Below, piece by piece: positions 1 through 5,775 of a stretch of 12,431 bases of DNA (positions within the stretch are counted from its first letter, which is position 1; each line of letters begins with the position of its first letter). The translations under genes and the position numbers were made by a program. Source of the stretch: an uncultured Pseudomonadota bacterium (GTDB lineage Bacteria > Pseudomonadota > Gammaproteobacteria > Methylococcales > Methylomonadaceae); the NCBI GenBank assembly GCA_903953455.1, contig CAJBJW010000035.1, positions 1 through 12,431 on the forward strand. The letters are read 5' to 3'. Below the pieces are notes generated by a model, which saw only the letters and a list, made by a program, of their open reading frames with translations, was not told where the DNA came from and searched no databases.

Positions 1-38
1 AGTTGCTGGCTCTACTTGTTGTTACATATTCAATATAA

Positions 39-71
39 ATTCATAGGATATACAGTGTATATCCTATGAAT
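39..71. repeat. 33-bp perfect palindrome
   Basis: Two 16-bp arms flank a single central base at 55; the left half reads TTCATAGGATATACA (40-54) and the right half is its reverse complement (56-70), with one more A-T pair outside. It lies about 30 bp beyond the 3' end of the minus-strand serine recombinase. The AGGATAT core recurs at 1391-1397 and 2022-2028, so it may belong to a local family of short palindromic repeats. It could be a transcription terminator, a protein-binding site or a recombination half-site; the sequence does not decide. Confidence 0.7.
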
Positions 72-77
72 AGCATT

Positions 78-98
78 AAGGTGGTACCGTACCACCTT
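78..98 (-). terminator. hairpin after serine recombinase (possible terminator)
   Basis: Arms AAGGTGGTA (78-86) and TACCACCTT (90-98) enclose a 3-base loop, immediately after the recombinase stop codon as read on the minus strand. The T-run after the stem is weak, so termination efficiency is uncertain. Confidence 0.45.
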
Positions 99-103
99 CT
101 CAA

Positions 104-769
104 TTAAGCAGCACGCTTTAATATATTGGCTACAGTAGACGGATACCAATTACCACCTCTAACAGTCTTAACGCCCAGTTCATTGAGTTTATCCGCGATG
201 GATTGCAGAGTTTGTCCACCTTCTTTGTAACTAACTATGGTACTCATGACGCTTGTCGCAAACTCATTAGCATTTTTACGATTAGTGGCATTACTAAGTA
301 ACCGCGCTTCATCTAAATTAATAGGATTACCGAGCTTTCTACCACTGTCTTTGAGTACCTTTAAAGCTGATTTAGTACGAGAACTAATGAGTTCACGCTC
401 TTTTTCACTTAGTGCGGCATAGAGGTGCAACATGAACGGGTCTGCATCTTTGCCAAGTTGCGTAACTATAAACTTTACTTTTTGTTCCATTAAGCCACTT
501 ATGAATGAAACATTACGTCCTAATCTATCCAACTTCGACACTATTAGTACTGCACCTTCTTTTTTAGCATGTTGTAGTGCTTTAGCTAGGATGGGTCGCT
601 TATCTAATGCATCTTTGCCACTACCTGTTTCAACTTCACTATAGTGCTTTATCACTTCATAGTTTTCTGTGCTGCAAAAATCTTGGACTGCGTTTAATTG
701 AGCTTCTAATCCCAACCCGCTTTTACCTTGTTCTTTTGTTGAAACGCGAGTGTAAATGATAGCTTTCAT
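104..769 (-). CDS. Small serine recombinase (resolvase/invertase family)
   Basis: This 221-residue protein has the layout of resolvases and DNA invertases. The N-terminal catalytic domain carries YTRVST with Arg8 and the nucleophile Ser10. SKLDRLGRN at about 78-86 supplies the conserved Arg82 and Arg85. A C-terminal helix-turn-helix occupies about residues 188-221 (LQSIADKLNELGV onward). The family cuts DNA at a 2-bp-overlap crossover site through a phosphoserine link and either resolves cointegrates or multimers or inverts segments. The chosen ATG follows an AGAG-type ribosome site. A nested dyad centred at 814/815, about 45 bp upstream, is a candidate target site or operator. It differs from the tnpR at the right end of the window, so it probably belongs to another element or to a plasmid multimer-resolution system. 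Whether it resolves or inverts cannot be read from the sequence. Confidence 0.93.
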   Translation of the reverse strand: MKAIIYTRVSTKEQGKSGLGLEAQLNAVQDFCSTENYEVIKHYSEVETGSGKDALDKRPILAKALQHAKKEGAVLIVSKLDRLGRNVSFISGLMEQKVKFIVTQLGKDADPFMLHLYAALSEKERELISSRTKSALKVLKDSGRKLGNPINLDEARLLSNATNRKNANEFATSVMSTIVSYKEGGQTLQSIADKLNELGVKTVRGGNWYPSTVANILKRAA

Positions 770-796
770 GATTATTACTCTACTGAGTGATGAATT

Positions 797-832
797 TTTA
801 CAAATTATAAATGGTCATTTGTAGTTTGTAAA
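797..832. promoter_or_regulatory. 36-bp nested dyad: candidate recombinase crossover site or operator
   Basis: TTTACAAA (797-804) and TTTGTAAA (825-832) are inverted around the same centre as AAATG (809-813) and CATTT (816-820), leaving the two bases GT at 814-815. Serine recombinases act on roughly 28-35 bp dyads with a 2-bp central overlap, and a serine recombinase starts at 769 reading away from this site. That it is the recombinase's own site is inference. Confidence 0.45.
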
Positions 833-850
833 TATAACCTAATGGGCATA

Positions 851-892
851 AAAAAACCACAAACCCCGATTGAATGACGTTTGTGGCTTTTC
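851..892. terminator. possible bidirectional terminator hairpin
   Basis: An A-run leads into CCACAAAC (857-864), a 14-base loop, then GTTTGTGG (879-886) and CTTTT. The stem with A/T tracts on both sides fits a bidirectional terminator, although it lies between two divergently transcribed genes where none is obviously needed. The rest of 770-1065 shows no gene. Confidence 0.4.
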
Positions 893-1065
893 CTTACCAT
901 TATTTTAAGAGAACACAGATGAAACACTATAAAACATCAACCTATAGTAAAACACAGAATCATTAAGTGTGGCAAGAGGGATAAGTGGGGCATTTCCTAT
1001 TTAACTCTGCGCTGATGTGGACGACAATAATAAATTCCTAAAAATTAATCCCACACTCGCACTTC

Positions 1066-1371
1066 ATGATCAAATCAGAACTAATTCAACGCCTTGCCAT
1101 TAAACAACCCCATCTTCGCCATGATGACGTGGATTTAGCTGTTACCCTACTTTTGAATCAGCTAATCAATGAGTTAGCCAGTGGAGGACGAGTGGAAATA
1201 CGAGGATTTGGAGCCTTCTCACTCAAGCATTACAAGACTAGACTTGGACGTAATCCAAGAACAGGTGAAACGGTTTCAGTCCCGCAAAGATATGGTGTCC
1301 ATTTCAAGCCTGGGGGTGATATGAAAGCACGAGTGAATGCCTCAGCAAGTGAGTATAAGATTGTTAGGTAG
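1066..1371 (+). CDS. IHF-beta/HU-family nucleoid-associated protein
   Basis: The 101-residue product starts MIKSELIQRL and keeps the full HU/IHF fold: two N-terminal helices (about 1-40), VEIRGFGAFSL at about 43-53, and the beta-arm tip GRNPRTG at 61-67. Pro64 corresponds to the DNA-intercalating proline of E. coli IHF-beta. HFKPG at 79-83 is also conserved. The family binds the minor groove and bends DNA sharply. It resembles IHF beta more than HU, with a slightly longer C-terminal tail. No clear Shine-Dalgarno precedes the ATG. It is divergent from the serine recombinase, and a mobile-element IHF-like protein next to a recombinase could help build its synapse, which is inference. No alpha-subunit gene is in the window, so it may act as a homodimer or pair with the chromosomal alpha subunit. 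Confidence 0.92.
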   Translation: MIKSELIQRLAIKQPHLRHDDVDLAVTLLLNQLINELASGGRVEIRGFGAFSLKHYKTRLGRNPRTGETVSVPQRYGVHFKPGGDMKARVNASASEYKIVR

Positions 1372-1372
1372 G

Positions 1373-1403
1373 TGTATATCCTTCGTTCGTAGGATATATT
1401 TTA
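1373..1403 (+). terminator. hairpin just after the IHF-like gene
   Basis: TATATCCT (1375-1382) and AGGATATA (1391-1398) form an 8-bp stem with loop TCGTTCGT, followed by TTTTATCC, two bases after the stop codon. This fits an intrinsic terminator. It is also a member of the AGGATAT repeat family seen at 39-71 and 2015-2028. Confidence 0.5.
1384..1397 (+). repeat. 14-bp direct repeat, copy 1 (CGTTCGTAGGATAT)
   Basis: The identical 14-mer occurs again at 2015-2028 in the same orientation. The pair brackets the WGR and antitoxin remnants. Confidence 0.6.
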
Positions 1404-1486
1404 TCCGCCTTTTGCTGTCGAATGTGTAAAACTAAATATCACCAAATGACACAGGATATGTTGATTCAAGTGAACACTATTAGCCC

Positions 1487-1763
1487 ATGTTGACATTAGT
1501 TTCTTATTTGCAGGCGCATGACCCTGATCAAAATTTGCATCGATTTTATCGTATTGAATATGGCCAAGACCTTTTCGGACAATGGATTGTTGAAATTAAC
1601 TATGGACGAGTTGGATGTAAAAGGACGAAGCATAGTTACACTTTATGACTCAAGAGAAGAGGCGATGAGTTATGTCAAGCAGTCACTCAAACGACGTCAA
1701 TCATCCCCTAGACGTATTGGTGTAGCTTATGAATCGGTTTATAGCAGTCCGTCATTTGCGTGA
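1487..1763 (+). pseudogene. WGR-domain protein gene with a single-base frameshift
   Basis: From the ATG at 1487 one frame reads LQAHDPDQNLHRFYRIEYGQ, then DLFGQWIVEINYGRVGCK, and ends at an early stop soon after. The next frame continues seamlessly with GRSIVTLYDSREEAMSYVKQ and then RRQSSPRRIGVAYES to the stop at 1763. Joined, they give a WGR domain of about 91 residues (FYRIE, DLFG, YGRVG, then the basic segment RRIGVAY), as found in small plasmid and mobile-element proteins. The join lies in the A-run at 1619-1622, where one surplus A explains the break. It could be a real null mutation, a sequencing error or, less likely, +1 slippage. WGR domains are nucleic-acid-associated modules, but the role of these small stand-alone proteins is unknown. 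Reading only the second frame gives an 81-residue ORF from 1518 whose first 34 residues or so are an artefact. Confidence 0.8.
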
Positions 1764-1819
1764 AAATTTGTAGATTGAATGATTCTAGTCATTATGGCAA
1801 TAACCTTTTTGCGTTGATT

Positions 1820-1991
1820 TTAAAAAAAACCGCCTAAATCAGAAATATCATCTAAATCTTTTTCCATTTCGCTAAGAGTATTTTGAATGCTTGTCAAAAT
1901 AATCGATATTTACAACAACGAAACGATTTTTTCCTCTAACGAAAGCTGACATACCTCTTACGTTCAATTCATCTGCACTAATAGCGTTCAT
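1820..1991 (-). pseudogene. Phd/YefM-type antitoxin remnant, frameshifted and internally deleted
   Basis: On the minus strand the ATG at 1991 begins MNAISADELNVRGMSAF, the typical start of a Phd/prevent-host-death antitoxin. It then jumps to VRGKNRFVVVNIDYFD, omitting the 10-15 residues that families of this type usually have between these blocks. A shift of one base near position 1890 continues as TSIQNTLSEMEKDLDDISDL to a stop at 1820, an acidic tail like those that wrap toxins. The span is 172 bases, which is not a multiple of three, and the straight frame stops early. No toxin gene follows. It is a different antitoxin from the intact one at 7801-8043. The call rests on motif recall. Confidence 0.6.
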
Positions 1992-2014
1992 TTTAGTCCT
2001 ATTTACGTATCATG

Positions 2015-2028
2015 CGTTCGTAGGATAT
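2015..2028 (+). repeat. 14-bp direct repeat, copy 2 (CGTTCGTAGGATAT)
   Basis: Identical to 1384-1397. Here it lies between the antitoxin remnant and a short minus-strand ORF and has no partner arm close enough to form the hairpin seen at copy 1. Confidence 0.6.
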
Positions 2029-2138
2029 CAATCTAAATTCGAGCTGCTCATTTGTGCTAAAGCTAAATCAACCCACAACTCTAAGTCTGTTTCCTCTATA
2101 GGGGTGACCGTAAGGATTCCTTCGTAAATGAGTAACAT
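2028..2138 (-). pseudogene. short ORF, probable gene fragment of unknown origin
   Basis: A 36-residue minus-strand frame starts MLLIYEGILTV and ends LALAQMSSSNLD, with coding-like composition but no recognised family. It precedes the antitoxin remnant on the same strand by 36 bp. A hairpin (GACACT 2148-2153, AGTGTC 2160-2165) lies just upstream. It may be the C-terminal end of a broken gene. The remaining part of the gap, 2140-2419, shows no gene I can support; a weak promoter-like pair (TTGGCT, then TATAGA 16 bases on) near 2250-2280 might serve merR. Confidence 0.25.
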
Positions 2139-2419
2139 CAAATCAGAGACACTGGATTAAGTGTCCCTGTGCATAAGTCATAAAGTTTCATGCTGAAATC
2201 GTTCAAGACAAAACCCATTTCTTCACTATACCTTCGTAACTATGCACAATTGGCTGAAAAGAAGACATTCATATAGACTATATTCGATACGTTCCCGCTC
2301 TTGATGTGGCTTGTGAACCGCTATGCTGGATGCAAATCAGGCAGTGCGTTTTGCATCGGACCCATCAACCGCGCATCACATCATTAGTCGCTTTCTGAAA
2401 CACACATGCTGGTGCAAAG

Positions 2420-2848
2420 ATGAAACTTACGATTGGCAATCTAGCCAAACAAGCCGAAGTCACTGTTGAAACCATCCGTTATTACCAGCGCATCGGTATG
2501 CTGGATGAACCCGGTAAACCCGGTACCGGTTTTCGGCACTATCCAGCCCATGCCATCACCAGAATCCGGTTTATCAAACGTGCTCAACAAGCGGGTTTTA
2601 CCTTAAAAGAAATTGCCCAGCTGTTATCGCTTGATGACGACCATTGCGCCGATGTGAGAAAAATTGCCGAACAGAAATGTCGGCAAATCGATGCACAAAT
2701 ACAGGATTTAACGGCGCTTCGCAGTGTATTGGATGCGCTGGTGAAACGCTGCCAGAGTGATTCTTCTGCAGAACATTGTTCCCTCATCGATGCGCTTTCG
2801 AATAACGTAGAGACGCAAAACATTGCGTCTCTACACCCACAAAAATAA
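2420..2848 (+). CDS. merR: MerR, Hg(II)-responsive transcription regulator
   Basis: MerR binds the operator of the mer promoter as a dimer and, on binding Hg(II), untwists the long promoter spacer to switch on transcription. The 142-residue protein has the winged helix-turn-helix at about 3-70 (TIGNLAKQAEVTVETIRYYQ, then GFRHY). A dimerisation helix follows, and the three mercury-ligand cysteines are Cys76, Cys111 and Cys120, matching Cys82/117/126 of Tn501 MerR with a six-residue offset. An extra Cys87 is present. The C-terminus extends some 15 residues beyond the usual end. The gene is transcribed in the same direction as merT, unlike the divergent merR of Tn21 and Tn501. The candidate MerR operator therefore lies downstream of merR, in the merR-merT gap, and how merR itself is regulated is not evident. 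No strong ribosome site precedes the ATG. Confidence 0.97.
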   Translation: MKLTIGNLAKQAEVTVETIRYYQRIGMLDEPGKPGTGFRHYPAHAITRIRFIKRAQQAGFTLKEIAQLLSLDDDHCADVRKIAEQKCRQIDAQIQDLTALRSVLDALVKRCQSDSSAEHCSLIDALSNNVETQNIASLHPQK

Positions 2849-2860
2849 TGTAAATTCCGC

Positions 2861-2892
2861 TTGACTCTGTTCTGTAGTACAGGGTTTAGACT
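2861..2892 (+). promoter_or_regulatory. MerR-type promoter/operator for merT onward
   Basis: A -35 TTGACT (2861-2866) and -10 TTAGAC (2886-2891) are separated by 19 bp, the over-long spacer diagnostic of MerR-family promoters. Within the spacer is an imperfect 22-bp dyad at 2864-2885 (outer halves ACTCTGT and ACAGGGT) placed as MerR operators are. It lies between merR and merT and would drive the whole structural operon. Confidence 0.85.
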
Positions 2893-2991
2893 CTTATCCG
2901 AACTTTCAAAATCTGACATTCTCCGCATTCATCTTATGCCCTCGCTGGATGCAGGTTATCAGACGCTTGGTTTTTATTTAGGAAAATGCTT

Positions 2992-3363
2992 ATGACTACA
3001 GAACATGAAACACCACCCACAGAAGACCCATCCTGGCTAGGCATTGGCGCCGTGTTAGCGGCCATTGGCGCATCGGTCTGCTGTGTCGGCCCTTTGCTGC
3101 TTATTTCCTTAGGGATTGGCGGCGCTTGGATGAGCGCCTTCACTTCAATGGAAACGGTCAGGCCTTATTTTATTATTGTAACCCTGATTTTTATTGGTTT
3201 GGGGTATCGCAAACTCTATTTGATACCGGATAGCTGTGAAGAGGGCGAGGCCTGTGCATTACCCAAAGTCAAGCACAAGCAACGGATGATCTTCTGGATT
3301 GGCTCGGCGTTGATCTTGCTGCTGTTGACATTTCCCTGGTATGCCCCGTTTTTTATGGATTAA
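2992..3363 (+). CDS. merT: MerT, inner-membrane mercuric ion transporter
   Basis: MerT takes Hg(II) from MerP and moves it through the inner membrane. Three hydrophobic segments are visible: about 15-45, 58-76 and 100-118. The vicinal pair Cys30-Cys31 (SVCCVGP) lies in the first helix. The cytosolic loop carries Cys82 and Cys88 (DSCEEGEAC), the second mercury-handling pair. The length of 123 residues is close to the usual 116. Two in-frame ATGs exist, at 2986 and 2992. AGGA at 2980-2983 is 8 bases from the second but only 2 from the first, so 2992 is preferred; starting at 2986 adds Met-Leu. It is the first structural gene after the MerR promoter, with merP 8 bp downstream. Confidence 0.95.
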   Translation: MTTEHETPPTEDPSWLGIGAVLAAIGASVCCVGPLLLISLGIGGAWMSAFTSMETVRPYFIIVTLIFIGLGYRKLYLIPDSCEEGEACALPKVKHKQRMIFWIGSALILLLLTFPWYAPFFMD

Positions 3364-3371
3364 GGAGAATA

Positions 3372-3698
3372 ATGATGACTATTAAAACCGTATGTTTAAC
3401 GTTGAGCTTGTTGGCCGCATCTTTATTAATGCAGACAGCCCATGCCGAGGCAACTGTTTCTGTGCAAAAGCAAAGCAGCCAATCCGTCACATTAGCTATG
3501 CAGAACATGACCTGTGCGATGTGTAAAATCACCATTAAAAAGGCTTTGCAGGGTGTCGATGGTGTACAAAAGGTAAATGTCGATGGGGATACTAAAATGG
3601 CAGATGTCACGTTTGATCCGCAAAAAACCAGCATAGAAGCTTTGATTAAAGCGACTACTAATGCCGGTTACCCGGCGACTGTTCATCAGCCAAAGTAA
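3372..3698 (+). CDS. merP: MerP, periplasmic mercuric ion-binding protein
   Basis: MerP scavenges Hg(II) in the periplasm and hands it to MerT. A signal peptide is clear: a basic start, a hydrophobic core at about 8-20 and a likely cut after AHA (residues 23-25). The mature part is one HMA domain with NMTCAMC, Cys48 and Cys51 being the metal ligands. The protein has 108 residues against about 91 for Tn501 MerP; the extra length is a Ser/Gln-rich linker between signal peptide and domain. AAGGAG at 3362-3367 is 4 bases from the ATG at 3372 and 7 from a second ATG at 3375, so the true start may be 3375. Its neighbours are merT upstream and a second, cytosolic HMA protein downstream. Confidence 0.97.
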   Translation: MMTIKTVCLTLSLLAASLLMQTAHAEATVSVQKQSSQSVTLAMQNMTCAMCKITIKKALQGVDGVQKVNVDGDTKMADVTFDPQKTSIEALIKATTNAGYPATVHQPK

Positions 3699-3712
3699 TT
3701 CAAGGAATCATT

Positions 3713-3970
3713 ATGTGGACTACAAAATTAAAAATTGGCGGTATGACCTGTCCAAGCTGTGCTGATGGTATCGAGAAAAAACTCAATGCGCTTGAGGGTG
3801 TTGAGATTAAAGTTTCGTACCCGGAAGGTATCGGCATCCTGGCGGTTACCGGTGAAACCCGTCTTGAATCACTGCTTGAACACATTGTACAAAAAGGTTA
3901 TCAGGTTAAAGAGGTTGATAACAAAAAGGCCGAATCAGATGAATGTTCAGTTTCAACACGTTGTTGTTAA
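3713..3970 (+). CDS. Stand-alone cytosolic HMA protein, duplicate of the MerA N-terminal domain
   Basis: The 85-residue product has no signal peptide, so it should stay in the cytosol, unlike MerP. It is a single HMA domain (residues 1-68) with GMTCPSC ligands Cys13 and Cys16. Residues 1-67 match the start of MerA in this operon at 57 of 67 positions, with long identical DNA runs, so it arose by duplication. After the domain the acidic linker ends in DECSVSTRCC, giving Cys78, Cys84 and Cys85, a vicinal pair at the C-terminus like the CC tail of MerA. The likely role is to buffer cytosolic Hg(II) and pass it to MerA. AAGGAA at 3702-3707 supports the start. It sits between merP and merA. A merP annotation by homology alone would be misleading. 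Confidence 0.93.
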   Translation: MWTTKLKIGGMTCPSCADGIEKKLNALEGVEIKVSYPEGIGILAVTGETRLESLLEHIVQKGYQVKEVDNKKAESDECSVSTRCC

Positions 3971-3983
3971 ATCGAAGACCATT

Positions 3984-4130
3984 ATGGATATTGAAACTGT
4001 ATTTAAGCTAGTGGGCTTTCTGTTATGGCCGTTTTTACTTGCGTTTCTATGCTATCTTTTTGATATAAAAGGCTTCTTGTGCTGTGCTAGAAAAGGAAAT
4101 CCTGATGTGGACCAAAAAACTGAAAATTGA
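3984..4130 (+). CDS. Tiny single-span membrane ORF with a CC pair, candidate mercury-related microprotein
   Basis: This 48-residue frame fills the 134-bp gap between the HMA gene and merA and overlaps the merA start by 26 bp. It has one hydrophobic span (about 8-26, VGFLLWPFLLAFLCYLF) containing Cys23, then FLCCARKG with vicinal Cys33-Cys34 on a basic stretch that should face the cytosol. Vicinal cysteines next to a membrane helix are the hallmark of MerT and MerF mercury transporters, but I do not recognise a family. Its start context (GAAGACCATTATG) resembles that of the preceding gene (AAGGAATCATTATG), which slightly favours translation. It could instead be non-coding spacer, since the last residues are read from merA sequence. 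Confidence 0.42.
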   Translation: MDIETVFKLVGFLLWPFLLAFLCYLFDIKGFLCCARKGNPDVDQKTEN

Positions 4131-5775
4131 CGGCATGACCTGTCCAAGCTGTGCTGATGGTATCGAGAAAAAACTCAATGCGCTTGATGGCGTTGAAATT
4201 AAAGTTTCTTACCCGGAAGGCAGTGCTATGCTGACGGTTACCGGTGAAACTTCTCTTGAATCACTGCTTGAGCAAATTGCGCAAAAAGGTTATCAGGTTA
4301 AAGAGATCGGCGACAAAACGCCCGGAGCCGATAAAAAAACGACGGCTGCCAACAATGGCAAGCCGCTGCATGTGGCGATCATCGGCAGTGGTTCGGGCGC
4401 TTTCGCCTGCGCCCTGAAAGCGGTGGAAAAGGGCGCCAACGTGACGATGATTGAACGCAATCCGATCATTGGCGGCACTTGCGTGAATATCGGTTGTGTC
4501 CCTTCCAAAATCATGATTCGTGCGGCGCATATCGCCCACTTACAAAAAAATCATGCGTTTCCCGGCATTAGAAAACAGCAGCCAACGATAAACCGCAAGC
4601 AACTGGTTGCCCAGCAACAAGCCAGAGTCGATGAACTCAGAGCGGCCAAATATGAAAATATTCTGGCAACCCATCCGGAGATTAATCTGATCAAAGGACA
4701 GGCACGGTTTAAAAACGCCAATACGCTCATTGTCGATCGGGAACACGGCGAATTCACCGAAATCACCGCAGACCGCTTTCTGATCGCCACCGGATCGTCT
4801 CCGGGCATACCGCCCATTCCGGGATTGGCGGGCACGCCTTACTGGACATCCACCGAAGCCTTGGTGGCGGAACAACTGCCGGAACATTTAATCATCATTG
4901 GTTCAGGGATAGTCGCTCTGGAATTGGCGCAAGCCTTTTTACGGCTGGGGTCGAAAGTAACGTTGCTGGCTCGTCATACGCTCATGTATCGGGAAGACCC
5001 TGCAATAGGGTCAGTATTGCAAGCCGTCATGGAAGACGAAGGCATGACTATTCTAACCAATACTCAGGCTGAAGCCGTGAGCTATAAAAAGAGTCTGTTC
5101 GGTTCTGGAAAATTTACCCTGAAAACCCGGTCAGGCCAAATTCTTTCTGGAGACCAATTACTGATTGCCACCGGTAGGCCGCCTAATACGGAAGGCTTAA
5201 GTCTGGAAAAAGCGGGGGTTAAAGTCAATAAGGATGGCACGATAAGCATTGACGATCACATGCGCACCGCTGTCGAACATATCTATGCTGCCGGCGATTG
5301 CACCGACCAGCCGCAGTTCGTCTATGTCGCGGCAGCGGCCGGAACCCGCGCCGCCATCAATATGACCGGAGGTGATGCTGCCATCGATCTGGCGGCGATG
5401 CCGTCAGTGATGTTTACCGAACCGCAAATGGCTACCGTAGGCTTGACCGAAGCTGAAGCGCACCTAAAGAACATCGAAACCGACAGCCGCCTGTTGCCGT
5501 TGGAGAATGTGCCGCGTGCCTTGGCTAACTTTGAAACCCGAGGCTTTGTCAAACTGGTCATGGAACAAGGCAGCCGCCGTTTAATCGGCGCGCAAATCCT
5601 GGCGCCGGAAGCGGGCGAGATGATCCAGGCGGCGGTGCTGGCCATCCATAACCGGATGACGATAGAAGACTTGGCCGGGCAATTGTTCCCGTATTTGACG
5701 ATGGTGGAAGGCCTCAAACTGTGCGCGCAAACCTTCAGCAAGGATGTGAAAGAGCTTTCTTGCTGTGCGGGCTAA
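4105..5775 (+). CDS. merA: MerA, mercuric reductase with N-terminal HMA domain
   Basis: MerA is the cytosolic flavoenzyme that reduces Hg(II) to volatile Hg(0) with NADPH. The 556-residue chain has an NmerA HMA domain (1-68; GMTCPSC, Cys13/Cys16) and an Ala/Lys-rich linker (70-86). The FAD site GSGSGAFA is at about 94-101, and the redox-active pair Cys126/Cys131 lies in GTCVNIGCVPSK. The NAD(P)H Rossmann motif IIIGSGIVALELAQAF is at 263-278, and ATGRPPN and AAGDC occur further on. A dimerisation domain ends in LSCCAG, with Cys553-Cys554 forming the second mercury site of the partner subunit. Every catalytic element is present and the length matches Tn501 MerA (561). The start at 4105 is chosen over an upstream in-frame ATG at 4084 because AAGGAA at 4093-4098 is 6 bases away and the protein then begins exactly like the HMA paralogue. 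Confidence 0.99.
   Translation: MWTKKLKIDGMTCPSCADGIEKKLNALDGVEIKVSYPEGSAMLTVTGETSLESLLEQIAQKGYQVKEIGDKTPGADKKTTAANNGKPLHVAIIGSGSGAFACALKAVEKGANVTMIERNPIIGGTCVNIGCVPSKIMIRAAHIAHLQKNHAFPGIRKQQPTINRKQLVAQQQARVDELRAAKYENILATHPEINLIKGQARFKNANTLIVDREHGEFTEITADRFLIATGSSPGIPPIPGLAGTPYWTSTEALVAEQLPEHLIIIGSGIVALELAQAFLRLGSKVTLLARHTLMYREDPAIGSVLQAVMEDEGMTILTNTQAEAVSYKKSLFGSGKFTLKTRSGQILSGDQLLIATGRPPNTEGLSLEKAGVKVNKDGTISIDDHMRTAVEHIYAAGDCTDQPQFVYVAAAAGTRAAINMTGGDAAIDLAAMPSVMFTEPQMATVGLTEAEAHLKNIETDSRLLPLENVPRALANFETRGFVKLVMEQGSRRLIGAQILAPEAGEMIQAAVLAIHNRMTIEDLAGQLFPYLTMVEGLKLCAQTFSKDVKELSCCAG

Noticed and set aside
1619..1622. Programmed +1 frameshift in the WGR gene
   Set aside because: There is no rare codon, stop-codon slip site or stimulatory structure of a recognised type; a simple indel or sequencing error is more likely.
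2323..2475. Plus-strand ORF starting MLDANQAVRF upstream of and overlapping merR
   Set aside because: It overlaps merR out of frame, resembles no family and has no ribosome site.
3759..3983. Upstream part of the longer frame ending at 4130
   Set aside because: This part is an out-of-frame reading of the HMA gene; only the portion from the ATG at 3984 falls in the gap and looks membrane-like.
5322..5741. 139-residue minus-strand ORF inside merA
   Set aside because: It is the antisense shadow of the well-conserved merA coding sequence.
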